This document shows, piece by piece, positions 43,536 to 54,138 of a stretch of 64,000 bases of DNA (position 1 is its first letter; every line of letters begins with the position of its first letter). Both the position numbers and the translations under genes were made by a program. The notes under the pieces were generated by a model, which saw only the letters and a list, made by a program, of their open reading frames with translations, did not search any database and had not been told where the DNA came from. The stretch is from Oribacterium sp. C9 (GTDB lineage: Bacteria > Bacillota > Clostridia > Lachnospirales > Lachnospiraceae): positions 1-64,000 of the forward strand of contig NZ_MUHW01000011.1 in assembly GCF_002007235.1 (NCBI RefSeq), in the 5' to 3' direction.

Positions 43536-45596
43536 ATGGTAAATATCTTCAATGTATTTAAAAGGAAAAGTTTATCATCACAGCTGAATCTGGCTAATGA
43601 GAACTATTCCGGTAACAATCAGAATAATCAGAACGACAACGGGTTCAACAACTTCAATGATTTTTTCAACCGTTTCAACCCGAACAATCAGAATAACAAC
43701 GGAAACAGTTATAAGCCACGTAACAGAAGACCACTTGTCTTTTATTACTTCGTGGCACTTATAATCATCCTTCTTTTAAACACTTTCGTTTTTCCGTCAC
43801 TTCTATCACGATCAGTTCGTGATACTACATACTCAGAGTTTATCAATGCTGTGAATAACAGCGCTGTCACCAAGGTGAACCTGAACGATGACTCCATAGT
43901 ATATGTGGCAAATGTCAACGGCCAGGCTATCACCTGTCGTACGGGACGTCTGAAAAACCAGTTCGTGGAAGCATCGGTGCTGGACACACTTAACAATCAG
44001 AATGTCAATTTCGAGGAAGACATTCCTGTTGAGACAAGTCCTATCCTTTCCTTCCTGTTAAGCTGGATCTTCCCTATCCTTATTTTCTGGGCTCTGGGCA
44101 ACTGGCTCTCCAAGAGAATGGCTTCCTCCATGGGCTCCATGGGTGGCGGCGGAATGTTCGGAGGCTTCGGAAAGTCCAATGCAAGAGAATATGAAGCTAC
44201 AGGTGAGAACAAGGTAAGCTTCAAGGATGTAGCAGGTGAAGATGAGGCCAAGGAGCTTCTCAGCGAGATGGTCGATTATCTTAAGGAACCTGACAAGTAC
44301 ACAGAGATCGGTGCGCATATTCCTAAGGGAGCTCTTCTTGTAGGTCCTCCCGGAACAGGTAAGACCCTGCTTGCCAAGGCTGTGGCAGGTGAGGCCAATG
44401 TTCCTTTCTTCTCTATCTCAGGTTCTGAGTTCGTAGAGATGTTCGTGGGAATGGGCGCTGCCAAGGTAAGAGATCTTTTTGATCAGGCTAAGAAGAAATC
44501 GCCTTGTATCGTATTCATCGATGAGATCGATGCCATAGGTAAAAAGAGAGGCGGTGGAGCTGTCGGCGGAAACGATGAGCGTGAGCAGACTCTGAATCAG
44601 CTTCTTACCGAGATGGATGGATTTGATTCATCAAAGGCTATCATCATCCTTGCGGCAACAAACCAGCCGGATTCTCTGGATCCAGCCCTTCTTCGTCCGG
44701 GCAGATTTGACAGAAGAGTTCCTGTAGAGCTTCCGGATTTCCAGGGAAGAATCGATATACTGAAGGTTCACGCCAGAGACATTAAGATGGCTGAGAATGT
44801 CAATCTCGAAGCTATCGCAAAGGCGGCAGCAGGTGCCAGCGGCGCAGAGCTTGCAAACATCATCAATGAGTCAGCTCTCCGTGCCGTAAGAGCCGGACGT
44901 GAGAGAGTTATCCAGTCGGATCTCGAGGAGTCCATCGAAGTAGTTATCGCCGGTTATCAGAAGAAGAACAAGGTTATGACAGATAAGGAAAAGCTTATCG
45001 TCTCATATCATGAGGTTGGTCACGCTCTTGTGGCGGCTCTTCAGAAGAACAGCGCACCTGTTCAGAAGATAACCATCATTCCGAGAACCTCGGGAGCCCT
45101 CGGTTACACCATGCAGGTTGAAGAAGAGGGAAATCATTACCTCTACTCAAAGGAGGAGCTGGAGAACAAGATAGCTACTCTTACCGGAGGACGCTGCGCA
45201 GAAGAGCTTATATTCCATACATGCACCACAGGTGCAAGTAATGATATAGAGCAGGCTACCAAGTATGCAAGAGCCATGATCACACGCTACGGTATGGCGG
45301 ATGAGATAGGCATGGTTGCCATGGAGCATATACAGAACCAGTATCTCGGTGGTGATGCATCACTCACATGTTCTCCTGAGACCCAGACCATGATCGATAA
45401 GATGACAGTTGATCTCGTTAAGAAGCAGCATGATAAGGCATATAAGCTTCTTCAGGATAATATCAACAAGCTTCATGAGATCACCAAGTTCCTCTACGAG
45501 AAGGAGACCATCACAGGTGCCGAGTTTATGGATATACTTAACAGAAAGGAGATCGATCCTTCTGTTATAGCTCCGTCAGCAGAGTCTGATATGTGA
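43536..45596 (+). CDS. ftsH: ATP-dependent zinc metalloprotease FtsH
   Basis: This 686-residue membrane AAA protease has two membrane helices (about 66-88 and 166-185) around an external domain. The AAA core has Walker A GPPGTGKT and Walker [12 protein letters not shown], and the protease domain has His492-Glu-Val-Gly-His496. It degrades unstable membrane and regulatory proteins. The N-terminus is unusual: about 60 cytoplasmic residues rich in Asn, Phe and Gln come before the first helix. Second-region homology remains collinear, with no frameshift. Confidence 0.96.
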   Translation: MVNIFNVFKRKSLSSQLNLANENYSGNNQNNQNDNGFNNFNDFFNRFNPNNQNNNGNSYKPRNRRPLVFYYFVALIIILLLNTFVFPSLLSRSVRDTTYSEFINAVNNSAVTKVNLNDDSIVYVANVNGQAITCRTGRLKNQFVEASVLDTLNNQNVNFEEDIPVETSPILSFLLSWIFPILIFWALGNWLSKRMASSMGSMGGGGMFGGFGKSNAREYEATGENKVSFKDVAGEDEAKELLSEMVDYLKEPDKYTEIGAHIPKGALLVGPPGTGKTLLAKAVAGEANVPFFSISGSEFVEMFVGMGAAKVRDLFDQAKKKSPCIVFIDEIDAIGKKRGGGAVGGNDEREQTLNQLLTEMDGFDSSKAIIILAATNQPDSLDPALLRPGRFDRRVPVELPDFQGRIDILKVHARDIKMAENVNLEAIAKAAAGASGAELANIINESALRAVRAGRERVIQSDLEESIEVVIAGYQKKNKVMTDKEKLIVSYHEVGHALVAALQKNSAPVQKITIIPRTSGALGYTMQVEEEGNHYLYSKEELENKIATLTGGRCAEELIFHTCTTGASNDIEQATKYARAMITRYGMADEIGMVAMEHIQNQYLGGDASLTCSPETQTMIDKMTVDLVKKQHDKAYKLLQDNINKLHEITKFLYEKETITGAEFMDILNRKEIDPSVIAPSAESDM

Positions 45597-45665
45597 TGGA
45601 TTTCCGGAAGGCTATATTAAAGCCCGATCTTCGGGATGATCCGTGTAAATAAGAATATAAAAATA

Positions 45666-45721
45666 AGAGTCACAGACTTAAACCGGTGAATGATCCGATG
45701 ACAGTCAGTGGCTCTTTTTTT
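45666..45721 (+). terminator. Terminator after ftsH
   Basis: 45666-45678 pairs with 45703-45715 (AGAGTCACAGACT against AGTCAGTGGCTCT, two mismatches), followed by seven Ts. Further downstream, ATACAAA (45779-45785) and TTTGTAT (45796-45802) form an inverted repeat, and TTGGTC (45844-45849) pairs with GACCAA (45888-45893) in the fbp leader. Confidence 0.8.
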
Positions 45722-45919
45722 GCACCAAAAGAACTGATTATAATAATTGTTAAAAATTTGTTGAAATTTGGTTCTTTTATACAAACAATCGTCATTTTGT
45801 ATAGATAATAATCATTGCTCCCTATATAATTAGTACATGTTTGTTGGTCTTTTGACTTTCGGGAAGCAGTTAAAAGTATTTGGTAATGACCAAAGAGATT
45901 TGTTAATGGAGTATTTGAA

Positions 45920-47881
45920 ATGCGTGATCTTGATTATTTGAAGTTATTAGCCAAGCAGTTTCCTACTGCAACAGATGCAGGTGCTGAAATCATTAACCTG
46001 CGCGCCATCTGTGCCCTGCCTAAGGGAACAGAGTATTTCTTCTCGGATCTTCATGGCGAGAGTGATGCCTTTATTTACCTTATGCGTTCAGCATCAGGTA
46101 TCGTAAGAGATAAGATCGATGAGACCTTCGGAAATCTTTTACCTGAGGAAGAGCAGTTAGAGCTCGCAAATCTTATCTATTATCCAAGGGACATTCTTTC
46201 TTCTTCACAGCATAAGGAGAAGGATTCGGCTGAGTGGCAGCGTATAACCATTCACCGTCTCATCAATATCTGCCGCGTAGTTTCATCCAAATTCACACGT
46301 TCCAAGGTTCGTAAAAAGATGCCGAAGAACTATGCGTATGCCATCGATGAACTTCTCCATATCGACAGTCACGACGAGGATAAGAAAGGATATCTTCGTG
46401 AGATCATGAATGCCATCATAGACATTGACATGGGAGACGATTTCATCATCGCACTGTGTGAGCTCATCCAGAACCTGGTCATCGATAATCTTCATATCAT
46501 CGGAGACATCTTTGACAGAGGACCACATGCCGACCGTATCATGGAGGAGCTTATGAGCTTCCATGACGTGGATATACAGTGGGGCAATCATGACGCTGAC
46601 TGGATGGGAGCGGTCTGCGGTAATCCGGCATGTATCGCCAATGTTCTACGCATCGCAACCTCATACAATTCTTTCGACGTGCTGGAGGATGGCTACGGCA
46701 TCAATCTGAGACCTCTTTCCATGTATGCCGAAGAGGTTTACGGAGATGATCCATGCGAATGCTTCCAGCCACATCTTCTGGATTCCAATGTTTCCGACTC
46801 GGTTTCTCCGGCTCTTGCAGCAAAGATGTGTAAAGCCATATCCATCATCATGCTGAAGGAGGAGGGACTTCTCATAAAGCGTCATCCTGAGTATCATCTG
46901 GAGCATAGATTGCTTCTTGAAAAGGTGGACTATGAGAAGGGGACTGTAAACATCGACGGAAAGGTATACCCTCTTAAGGATAAGAACTTCCCTACCATAG
47001 ATCCGAAGCATCCTTACAAGCTTACAGAGCGGGAAGAGGCTCTCATGAAGACTCTTATCTACAGTTTTACCCATTCCCAGCTCCTTCAGAAGCATATACG
47101 TTTTTTCTTTACAAACGGCTCTATGTATAAGGTTGTAAACAACAACATCCTTTATCACGGCTGCATCCCTATGGAGAAGGACGGAAGCTTCAGAAAGATA
47201 ACCACACCTGACGGGGTATTCTCCGGAAAGGCGCTGCTTGATTATTTTAATGACAAGGCAATCGACGCCTATTTCCTTAACGGGGAGAATGATCCACAGG
47301 GTAAGCTCTATGCCACAGACTTTTTCTGGTACATGTGGTGCGGACCTAACTCACCTCTTTTCGGAAAAGACAAGATTACGACCTTTGAGCACTGCTTCAT
47401 CGAGGATACTGCGACACACAAGGAAAGATTCAATGCCTACTACGACCTCGTGAAGGATGAGAAGTATGTGGACAAGATCTTTGAGGAGTTCGGTGTCAAT
47501 GCGTCTGCCTCGCATATTGTAAATGGTCATGTTCCTGTGAAAACCAAGTTGGGCGAGTCACCTATCAAGGCAAACGGCAAGCTTTTCATTATCGACGGCG
47601 GTATCTCAAAGGCCTACCATTCGAGAACAGGTATAGCAGGATATACACTTATCTACAATTCACGTCATCTTGCACTTGCAGAGCATAAGGGCTTCAAGAA
47701 GGGCTCGGAGAATACACCTGAGATACAGCTTGTTGAACAGATGAAGACGAGAGTTCGTGTCGGAGAAACCGACAACGGCAGAGAGCTTAAGAAGCAGATA
47801 TCAGATCTTGAAGAGCTTCTTGCAGCTTATAGAAACGGTGACATACTTGAACAGGGTGAAGTGATTCCGAAGAAGAGGTAA
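45920..47881 (+). CDS. fbp: Class III fructose-1,6-bisphosphatase
   Basis: This 653-residue protein has the metallophosphatase-type FBPase of low-GC Firmicutes: FFSDLHGES near residue 40, GDIFDRGPHADRI, GNHDADWMG and a C-terminal NGHVPVK. It converts fructose-1,6-bisphosphate to fructose-6-phosphate in gluconeogenesis. The length fits the family. It is monocistronic, ended by a long hairpin. Confidence 0.96.
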   Translation: MRDLDYLKLLAKQFPTATDAGAEIINLRAICALPKGTEYFFSDLHGESDAFIYLMRSASGIVRDKIDETFGNLLPEEEQLELANLIYYPRDILSSSQHKEKDSAEWQRITIHRLINICRVVSSKFTRSKVRKKMPKNYAYAIDELLHIDSHDEDKKGYLREIMNAIIDIDMGDDFIIALCELIQNLVIDNLHIIGDIFDRGPHADRIMEELMSFHDVDIQWGNHDADWMGAVCGNPACIANVLRIATSYNSFDVLEDGYGINLRPLSMYAEEVYGDDPCECFQPHLLDSNVSDSVSPALAAKMCKAISIIMLKEEGLLIKRHPEYHLEHRLLLEKVDYEKGTVNIDGKVYPLKDKNFPTIDPKHPYKLTEREEALMKTLIYSFTHSQLLQKHIRFFFTNGSMYKVVNNNILYHGCIPMEKDGSFRKITTPDGVFSGKALLDYFNDKAIDAYFLNGENDPQGKLYATDFFWYMWCGPNSPLFGKDKITTFEHCFIEDTATHKERFNAYYDLVKDEKYVDKIFEEFGVNASASHIVNGHVPVKTKLGESPIKANGKLFIIDGGISKAYHSRTGIAGYTLIYNSRHLALAEHKGFKKGSENTPEIQLVEQMKTRVRVGETDNGRELKKQISDLEELLAAYRNGDILEQGEVIPKKR

Positions 47882-47975
47882 AGAGTAAATGCTTTTAATG
47901 AGATTATCCTGATAAGCAAACAGAGTATTTAGCGTATGTAAGGGAGTAAAACCTGATTAGTATTTAGTATAGTAT

Positions 47976-48017
47976 AAAAGACCTTTTGTGACGCGATTTG
48001 TCACAAAAGGTCTTTTT
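47976..48017. terminator. Strong bidirectional terminator after fbp
   Basis: A perfect 17-bp stem, 47976-47992 with 48000-48016, has a 7-base loop and A/T runs on both sides. The rest of the gap to 48239 is AT-rich, with TATAAT (48122-48127) as a possible -10 of the sugar ABC operon. Confidence 0.93.
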
Positions 48018-48239
48018 GTATTGTATGAAAAGGGGTAGAAATTGTACTACAAATAAAAAACAAATCCGCTGAATATGCAATAAAATAATCAATAAGATAA
48101 CCCATAAAAAGAAGAAAATAGTATAATTTGCACAAATAACGTTAGACAAACATAGGACAAAGTGTTACGATAATGACAGATGATTTAGTGTTTCCGAAAA
48201 GGAAACAGGAGCGAGAAAAAAATCCAAGGAGGAAAATTC

Positions 48240-49601
48240 ATGAGAAAAAGACTTGTTACGAGAAAAATCATGGCAGTGGCTACAGCGGCTGCGATGGCGG
48301 CAAGTGCATTGACAGCCTGCGGTTCATCGGGAACACAGGCAACGGAAGCCATGAAGACTGAAGCGGCAAAGACGGAAGCTGCCACTCAGGCTGCAGCACC
48401 TGAGACCGAGAAGGCTTCAGAAAAGGCAGCAGATGAGGCTGTTACCATCAAGTTCCAGTATTGGGCTGATAACACTGATTATTCAGCTCTCATGCAGGAC
48501 ATCATCAAGAAGTTTAATTCGGAGAACGGAAAGGGGATCACTGTAGTAGGTGAAGAGCAGCCATGGGATGGCGGAGCTTATGCAGAGAACCTTTTCAATG
48601 CCAAGATGGGCGGATCAGATGTTGATGTTTCTACATGGAAGCTCACATCCACACCTCTTTTTGTAAACAACGATCTGCTTCTTGACCTTACGCCTTATGT
48701 AGACGCTATGGATACAAAGAGCGACATCGACGATAACATTTACAGCGTTATGAAGGAAGCCGGCGGAGACAGCTCCAAGATGTTCGTTATGCCATGGAAC
48801 ATACAGGTACTCTATGTATATTACAGACCGTCTATCTTTGAGAAGGCAGGTATCACAGAAGTTCCGAAGACATATGAGGAATTCCTTGAGGATATAAAGA
48901 AGTGTACTCTCGATACAGACGGAGACGGAAAGACAGATGTCTACGGCTTCGGTATGAGAGGCGCAAAGGGCGGACAGGAGCCTTGGGGCTCATTTGTACA
49001 CGGTGAAGGCGGAAGCTTTGAGGATCTTACATCCGATGCATCAGTAGCCGGCATGCAGGACTTTATTGATCTCTATACAAACGGATATGTACCGCCAACC
49101 GCAACATCAGACGGATTCAATGAGATCATCGCAAACTTCCAGTCAGGTCTTACAGCTATGACCATCCACCATACAGGATCTTCCGGAAAGATGGAAGAGA
49201 TCTTCGGTGACGATGTATCAGCATTCCCGTTCCCTGCAGGTAAAGGACAGTGGACATCTATGGGAGATACAGAGACTGTTATCTTCAGTTCATGTGAGCA
49301 TCCTGATGCAGCTTTTGAGTGGGTCAAGTACCTCGCAACAGGTGAAGGACAGAAGATGTGGTGCGAAGGCACAGGAAACGTTCCTGTATCAAAGACAGTC
49401 GGAGCAGGAGACTACTTCCAGAATAACCGTTTCATGAAGGCTTCTCTCGACGGTGAGAGCTATGCAGGTATCCTTCCTATCAGAGATACAACAACAGAAT
49501 GGATCAGTGACCTTTGGCCGAATACAGTTGCTCAGGCTCTTACAGGAGACATCACTGCAGCAGATGCTATGCAGATCCTTCAGGATGGACTCTGGAAATA
49601 A
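48240..49601 (+). CDS. Sugar ABC transporter substrate-binding lipoprotein
   Basis: This 453-residue protein has a lipoprotein signal ending LTAC (Cys27), an Ala/Glu/Thr-rich linker to about residue 68, and an extracellular solute-binding fold of family 1 (KFQYWADNTDYSALMQDIIKKFN; FPFPAGKGQWTSMGDTETVIFSSCEHPDAAFEWVKYL). It delivers an oligosaccharide or sugar to the two permeases that follow. Substrate unknown; downstream genes suggest a pentose, uronate or pectin-derived sugar. The ATPase (probably a shared MsmK type) is not in the window. Confidence 0.92.
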   Translation: MRKRLVTRKIMAVATAAAMAASALTACGSSGTQATEAMKTEAAKTEAATQAAAPETEKASEKAADEAVTIKFQYWADNTDYSALMQDIIKKFNSENGKGITVVGEEQPWDGGAYAENLFNAKMGGSDVDVSTWKLTSTPLFVNNDLLLDLTPYVDAMDTKSDIDDNIYSVMKEAGGDSSKMFVMPWNIQVLYVYYRPSIFEKAGITEVPKTYEEFLEDIKKCTLDTDGDGKTDVYGFGMRGAKGGQEPWGSFVHGEGGSFEDLTSDASVAGMQDFIDLYTNGYVPPTATSDGFNEIIANFQSGLTAMTIHHTGSSGKMEEIFGDDVSAFPFPAGKGQWTSMGDTETVIFSSCEHPDAAFEWVKYLATGEGQKMWCEGTGNVPVSKTVGAGDYFQNNRFMKASLDGESYAGILPIRDTTTEWISDLWPNTVAQALTGDITAADAMQILQDGLWK

Positions 49602-49687
49602 GTGAATTAAAGTAAAAATGACATTGGTCTCAAAAGTGGTAAACAGACTTATGAAACTTATGTCATCACATAGGGGACTCTGTATTT

Positions 49688-49717
49688 GTTCAGTCGGGGC
49701 TAAGTCCCCGACTGAGC
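49688..49717 (+). other. Intercistronic hairpin between the sugar-binding protein and permease genes
   Basis: CAGTCGGGG (49691-49699) pairs with CCCCGACTG (49706-49714), extended by outer pairs; no T run follows. It probably stabilises the upstream message, as in malE-malF of enterobacteria. Confidence 0.75.
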
Positions 49718-49746
49718 TATGAAAAGAGACAACTGAGGAGATAGAC

Positions 49747-50619
49747 ATGACTAAAAAGCGTTCTGTGTGGCCTTTTCTCCTTGTGGCTCCTGCGACACTG
49801 ATCATCATGTGCGTAGTATTCATACCTGTTATGAATGCAATCATGATGAGTTTTCAGAATTATGATCTGAGGCGTCCCAAGGATATAGCCTTTATCGGAC
49901 TTACCAATTATTCCAGCGCCCTGCTGGATAAACAATTTATAAATGCAGTCATCAGAACCATACTGTGGGTCATTTTTGGTGTAGGCTTTCAGTTTTTTTT
50001 CGGATTTGTACTTGCGCTGATACTTAATTCGCATTTCAGAGGCAGAGGCTTTGTAAGAGCGGTGAGCATGGTGCCCTGGGTAACTCCGGGAGTTCTCATC
50101 GGTCTCATGTGGAGGTGGATATATGATGGAAATGCAGGTGTACTTAATGATGTGCTCATGAAGCTTAACATCATAAACGACAAGATAGCATTTCTGTCCC
50201 AGAAGCCCACAGCCTTTCCTTCGGTTATCGTGACCATAGTATGGCAGGGCATACCATTCTTCGCACTCATGCTTCTGGCTGCGCTTCAGGGCGTATCCAC
50301 CGATATGTATGAAGCGGCGGAGATAGACGGAGCCAGCAGACTGCAGAGGCTTTTCTACATTACCATACCTTCCATAAAGAATACGATATTTGTAACCGGA
50401 CTTCTGAGGATCATATGGGTAGCGAACTCTGTTGATGTGATCTTCAACATGACTGAGGGCGGACCTGCTTATTCGACCCAGACCCTGTCGGTATACATCT
50501 ATAACAAGGCAAATGCTCTTAATCTTGGCTATGCATCTGCCATGGCCATCTGCCTGGCGCTGCTGCTTCTTGTGGTCGTAGTACCGTATCTGAGGATGAA
50601 CTTTAAGGAGGAGAAGTGA
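49747..50619 (+). CDS. Sugar ABC transporter permease (MalF/UgpA type)
   Basis: This 290-residue permease has six helices and the inner-membrane-component loop EAAEIDGASRLQRLFYITIPSI, which contacts the ATPase. It forms a heterodimer with the next permease and starts after GAGGAG. Its stop overlaps the start of the next gene. Confidence 0.94.
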   Translation: MTKKRSVWPFLLVAPATLIIMCVVFIPVMNAIMMSFQNYDLRRPKDIAFIGLTNYSSALLDKQFINAVIRTILWVIFGVGFQFFFGFVLALILNSHFRGRGFVRAVSMVPWVTPGVLIGLMWRWIYDGNAGVLNDVLMKLNIINDKIAFLSQKPTAFPSVIVTIVWQGIPFFALMLLAALQGVSTDMYEAAEIDGASRLQRLFYITIPSIKNTIFVTGLLRIIWVANSVDVIFNMTEGGPAYSTQTLSVYIYNKANALNLGYASAMAICLALLLLVVVVPYLRMNFKEEK

Positions 50620-51452
50620 TGAAGAGAGAACCTAAAGCACTGACTGTCCTTAAATTCACGGTTCTGTTCCTGATGCTGTTGTTTTTACTGTTTCCGTTTT
50701 ACTGGACATTTTTAACATCTATAAAGCCCTACGACGAGCTCTATGGAAAGGTGGTCACATACTGGACGGCAAACCCTGATTTTTCAGCCTACGGAAAGCT
50801 GTTCACAAGTACAGTAGACTTCTTTTCGGCTATGAAAAACAGTTTTATCGTAGCGTTCTGTACAACATTAGTTACACTTACAGTGGCGACCATGGCGGCA
50901 TATGCATTTTCCAGATACATATTCCCCGGAAGAAGAGTACTCATGAGTATCTTCCTCTGCAATAATATGTTTCCGACGGTGCTCCTACTGATTCCTCTTT
51001 ATTCCATCATGAGAAATCTGCATCTATTATATACGCCTTCATCTCTGGTACTTGCATATACCACATTTACCATTCCGTTTTCTGTCTGGCTGCTCATAGG
51101 ATTCATCAACGATCTGCCCATGTCTCTTGAAGAGGCTGCCATGGTGGATGGATGTAACCGTGGACAGGCATTTATGAAGATAGTATTTCCGATTTTGAGG
51201 CCCAGCATCATCGCTACAGGCGTATATATCTTCATGCAGTCATGGAATGAATATACATTTGCCATGATGTTCACAAATACTGCGACACGTACCATACCTG
51301 TAGCTCTGAAGTCACTTATCGGACAGCTTGGCGTACAGTGGGATCTCCTTACTGCAGGAGGCATCCTTACCATCATACCTGTGTGTATCATGTTCTTCTT
51401 TGCCCAGAAGAGACTGGTGGAGGGACTAACGGCCGGCGCAGTAAAAGGATAG
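50619..51452 (+). CDS. Sugar ABC transporter permease (MalG/UgpE type)
   Basis: This 277-residue six-helix permease has the ATPase-contact loop EEAAMVDGCNRGQAFMKIVFPIL. I chose ATG 50619, overlapping the previous stop as TGATG, rather than GTG 50616. It completes the transmembrane part of the importer. No terminator is seen directly after it. Confidence 0.94.
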   Translation: MKREPKALTVLKFTVLFLMLLFLLFPFYWTFLTSIKPYDELYGKVVTYWTANPDFSAYGKLFTSTVDFFSAMKNSFIVAFCTTLVTLTVATMAAYAFSRYIFPGRRVLMSIFLCNNMFPTVLLLIPLYSIMRNLHLLYTPSSLVLAYTTFTIPFSVWLLIGFINDLPMSLEEAAMVDGCNRGQAFMKIVFPILRPSIIATGVYIFMQSWNEYTFAMMFTNTATRTIPVALKSLIGQLGVQWDLLTAGGILTIIPVCIMFFFAQKRLVEGLTAGAVKG

Positions 51453-51564
51453 TGAATATTTTTAGATTGTGATACAAATGAGCTGTTTTTATGTTTGTAT
51501 TTCACAAAAATTAATGTTAAAAAATAGACAACATCTACAAAATCTTTTTATTTACAGTACAAAA

Positions 51565-51591
51565 GCAGAATTATGTTGACATAATTTCTGC
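51565..51591 (+). promoter_or_regulatory. Inverted repeat in the transketolase promoter region
   Basis: GCAGAATTATGT (51565-51576) pairs with ACATAAT-T-TCTGC (51579-51591, one bulged T), overlapping a TTGACA (51577-51582 region). It is probably an operator, perhaps for the FadR-type regulator. A well-spaced -10 box is not clear. Confidence 0.5.
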
Positions 51592-51649
51592 ATATATTAA
51601 AGTTTACTCTAGCATTTTTAATGCCGAACATATTGAGGAGGAGTTTTAT

Positions 51650-52450
51650 ATGGATTACGAAAAGAAAGCGAAAGAAATCCGTGCTGAAATTTTGAAGATG
51701 CTTTTTGCATGTCAGTCAGGACATCCGGGCGGATCTCTTTCATGCGTAGAGATGCTGATGGCACTTTACTATGACACAATGAAGGGTCTCGATCCTAAGG
51801 ATCCGAAGAATCCTGACCGTGACAGATTTGTTCTCAGTAAGGGACATTCCTGCCCTACACTTTACGCAATACTTGCTGATCTTGGATATTTTCCTAAGTC
51901 TGATCTTGCAAGCCTTCGTCAGCTTCACAGTCACCTTCAGGGACATCCTGACTGCAAGAAGACACCAGGTGTTGATGTAAATACCGGCTCTCTCGGACAG
52001 GGTGCTTCTGTTTCTATCGGACTTGCACTTGGTGCAAAGGTTCAGAAGAAGACATGGCAGACTTACACAGTTCTTGGCGATGGTGAGTGCCAGGAAGGTC
52101 TCGTATGGGAGGCAGCTATGGCGGCAGCTCATTACAAGCTTGATAATCTTACATGGATGCTCGATTACAATCATCTCCAGATCGACGGATCTAACGAAGA
52201 GGTTATGAGCCTCGGAGACATCAATGCGAAGTTCAAGGCATTCGGATGGGAAGTATATGATGTTGACGGACATGATATCAAGGCTATCGACGAAGCACTT
52301 CAGGCTCCTCACAACGGAAAGCCAAAGTTCATCTGCTGCCATACAGTGAAGGGCAAGGGCGTTTCATTTATGGAGAACCAGTTCGGTTGGCACGGAAGTC
52401 CTATGAATAAGGAACAGTTCGAGAAAGCATTTGCGGAGCAGGAGGTTTGA
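51650..52450 (+). CDS. Transketolase, N-terminal (TPP-binding) subunit
   Basis: This 266-residue subunit has the TPP motif GDGECQEGLVWEAAMAAAHYK...DYN and the His-containing SKGHSCPTLYA. In many Firmicutes transketolase is split into two polypeptides, and the partner follows directly. It moves two-carbon units between sugar phosphates. It has a strong GAGGAGGAG site. Confidence 0.95.
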   Translation: MDYEKKAKEIRAEILKMLFACQSGHPGGSLSCVEMLMALYYDTMKGLDPKDPKNPDRDRFVLSKGHSCPTLYAILADLGYFPKSDLASLRQLHSHLQGHPDCKKTPGVDVNTGSLGQGASVSIGLALGAKVQKKTWQTYTVLGDGECQEGLVWEAAMAAAHYKLDNLTWMLDYNHLQIDGSNEEVMSLGDINAKFKAFGWEVYDVDGHDIKAIDEALQAPHNGKPKFICCHTVKGKGVSFMENQFGWHGSPMNKEQFEKAFAEQEV

Positions 52451-52454
52451 TGTT

Positions 52455-53381
52455 ATGGGAAAGTCATTAAGAGTTGCATTTGGTGAAACACTCGCAAAAT
52501 TAGGTGAGGAGAATGAGAATATCGTAGCGCTTGATGCTGACCTTGCCAATGCCACACAGTCAAAGTATTTCAAGGAGAAGTTCCCTGAGAGATTCTTTGA
52601 TATGGGCATCGCTGAGGCTAACATGGTAGATACAGCTGCAGGTCTTGCTCATGTAGGGCTCACCCCTTTCGTATCCACATTCGCTCTTTTCGGTGCAGGA
52701 CGTGCCTATGAAGAGATCCGTAATTCAGTAGCTTATGAGAACCTCAATGTTAAGTTCGCATTTTCACATTCAGGCCTTTCAGTAGGTGAGGACGGCGGTT
52801 CACACCAGTCAGTAGAGGATATCGCTCTTATGAGAGTTATGCCTAACATGAGAGTTATCGTTCCGGCTGATCCTAAGGAGACAGAGAAGGCTGTACGTGC
52901 TGCAGCAGCACTTGACGGCCCTGTATATGTTCGTGTAGGAAGACCTGTAGTGGAGGACATTCCTGAGCTTGATGAGAAGCCTTTTGAGTTTGGTAAGGCT
53001 ACAGTTATCAAGGACGGTACAGATGCGGCTATAATTGCCTGCGGACTGATGGTTCCTGTAGCTCTTGAGGCTGCAAAGACTCTTGAAGCTGAGGGTATCA
53101 GCACGGCTGTTATTAATATGCATACTATTAAGCCTATCGATGCTGAGACTATTCTCAAGTATAACGGCAAGGTGAAGGCTATGGTTTCCATGGAAGAGCA
53201 CAGTGTGATCGGTGGTCTCGGTTCAGCTGTTGCCGAGGTTCTTGCAGGTAATGCAGGTGCCAAGTTCTCTATCATCGGTATCAACGATCTGTTCGGTCAG
53301 TCAGGTAAGCCGGATAACCTTTTCAAGGAGTATGGTCTTACAGCTGAGCATGCAGTTGAAGAAATCAAGAAGATGCTGTGA
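52455..53381 (+). CDS. Transketolase, C-terminal (pyrimidine-binding) subunit
   Basis: This 308-residue subunit has the pyrimidine-binding region with catalytic Glu (DMGIAEANMVDTAAG), SVGEDGGSHQSVEDIALMR and a C-terminal domain. I chose ATG 52455, in frame after GGAGG. It begins 4 bases after the N-terminal subunit stop and forms the active enzyme with it. Confidence 0.95.
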   Translation: MGKSLRVAFGETLAKLGEENENIVALDADLANATQSKYFKEKFPERFFDMGIAEANMVDTAAGLAHVGLTPFVSTFALFGAGRAYEEIRNSVAYENLNVKFAFSHSGLSVGEDGGSHQSVEDIALMRVMPNMRVIVPADPKETEKAVRAAAALDGPVYVRVGRPVVEDIPELDEKPFEFGKATVIKDGTDAAIIACGLMVPVALEAAKTLEAEGISTAVINMHTIKPIDAETILKYNGKVKAMVSMEEHSVIGGLGSAVAEVLAGNAGAKFSIIGINDLFGQSGKPDNLFKEYGLTAEHAVEEIKKML

Positions 53382-53396
53382 AAGAAGGGCTTTGTC

Positions 53397-53798
53397 ATGG
53401 CAGAGATTTTAAATTATGAGTTCAGTGGTGAAGGTATGCATCGTGTCTACGAGAACGAAAAGTGGACAGTTGGCATAAAGAATTGGAAGCCGGCTAATGA
53501 TATTACCGGTATAGCCAATGTAGAGAGACACAACACTACAGACGAAATGTTTGTTCTTGTAGAGGGAAGGTGTACTCTTGTATACGGAAACGAGAAGGAT
53601 TCCGGAGAACTTCAATTTGATGCGGTACATATGGAGAAGGGTAAATTGTATGTTATACCCAGATCTCTGTGGCATAATACCATTACCGAGAAGGACACAA
53701 AGATGTTCCTGATCGAGGATTCTAACTGCAGCGGTGAAAACAGTGATGTTCGCGACCTTTCTCAGGAAGAAATCGAAGCGATAAAGGCTCTGGTCTGA
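53397..53798 (+). CDS. Cupin-fold protein of unknown function
   Basis: This 133-residue single-domain cupin has motif 1 ERHNTTDEMFVLVEGRCTLVYG (His, Glu ligands) and motif 2 around GKLYVIPRSLWHNT (His). It lies 15 bases after the transketolase pair and is probably co-transcribed with it. Small cupins in sugar operons can be isomerases, epimerases or KdgF-like uronate enzymes; the sequence alone does not decide. Confidence 0.75.
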   Translation: MAEILNYEFSGEGMHRVYENEKWTVGIKNWKPANDITGIANVERHNTTDEMFVLVEGRCTLVYGNEKDSGELQFDAVHMEKGKLYVIPRSLWHNTITEKDTKMFLIEDSNCSGENSDVRDLSQEEIEAIKALV

Positions 53799-53865
53799 TA
53801 CTATCTGTATCGGCGGATTTTGATTTTACATATCAATCTAAAAAACAAATACAGTTTTTTACAGG

Positions 53866-53897
53866 AAGAGTATCCCTTTATTGGGATGCTCTTTTTT
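53866..53897 (+). terminator. Terminator after the cupin gene
   Basis: AAGAGTATCCC (53866-53876) pairs with GGGATGCTCTT (53883-53893, one G-T pair), followed by Ts. Confidence 0.9.
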
Positions 53898-53955
53898 GTT
53901 ATACAAAGCGCATAAATACGCACAATAAAATAATGAAAAATATTATAGAAATTGG

Positions 53956-53984
53956 TTGAAATGACATTAATTGTATTCTAAAAT
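53956..53984 (+). promoter_or_regulatory. Promoter of the TRAP transporter operon
   Basis: TTGAAA (53956-53961) and TAAAAT (53979-53984) are exactly 17 bases apart. The leader of about 150 bases before dctP contains no clear regulatory RNA. Confidence 0.75.
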
Positions 53985-54138
53985 AGATATCAGAAAAAAG
54001 ATTGTACGACATTTTTGGGAATATTGTATGACAATTATGCAAAGTGCTGTTACCGGATCTAAAGTTTCCGGGATATGCCGGCTCGTTATCAGAGGAGATA
54101 GAAAAAGAGCTGATTTCCCAAAGAAAAAAGGAGGAAAA

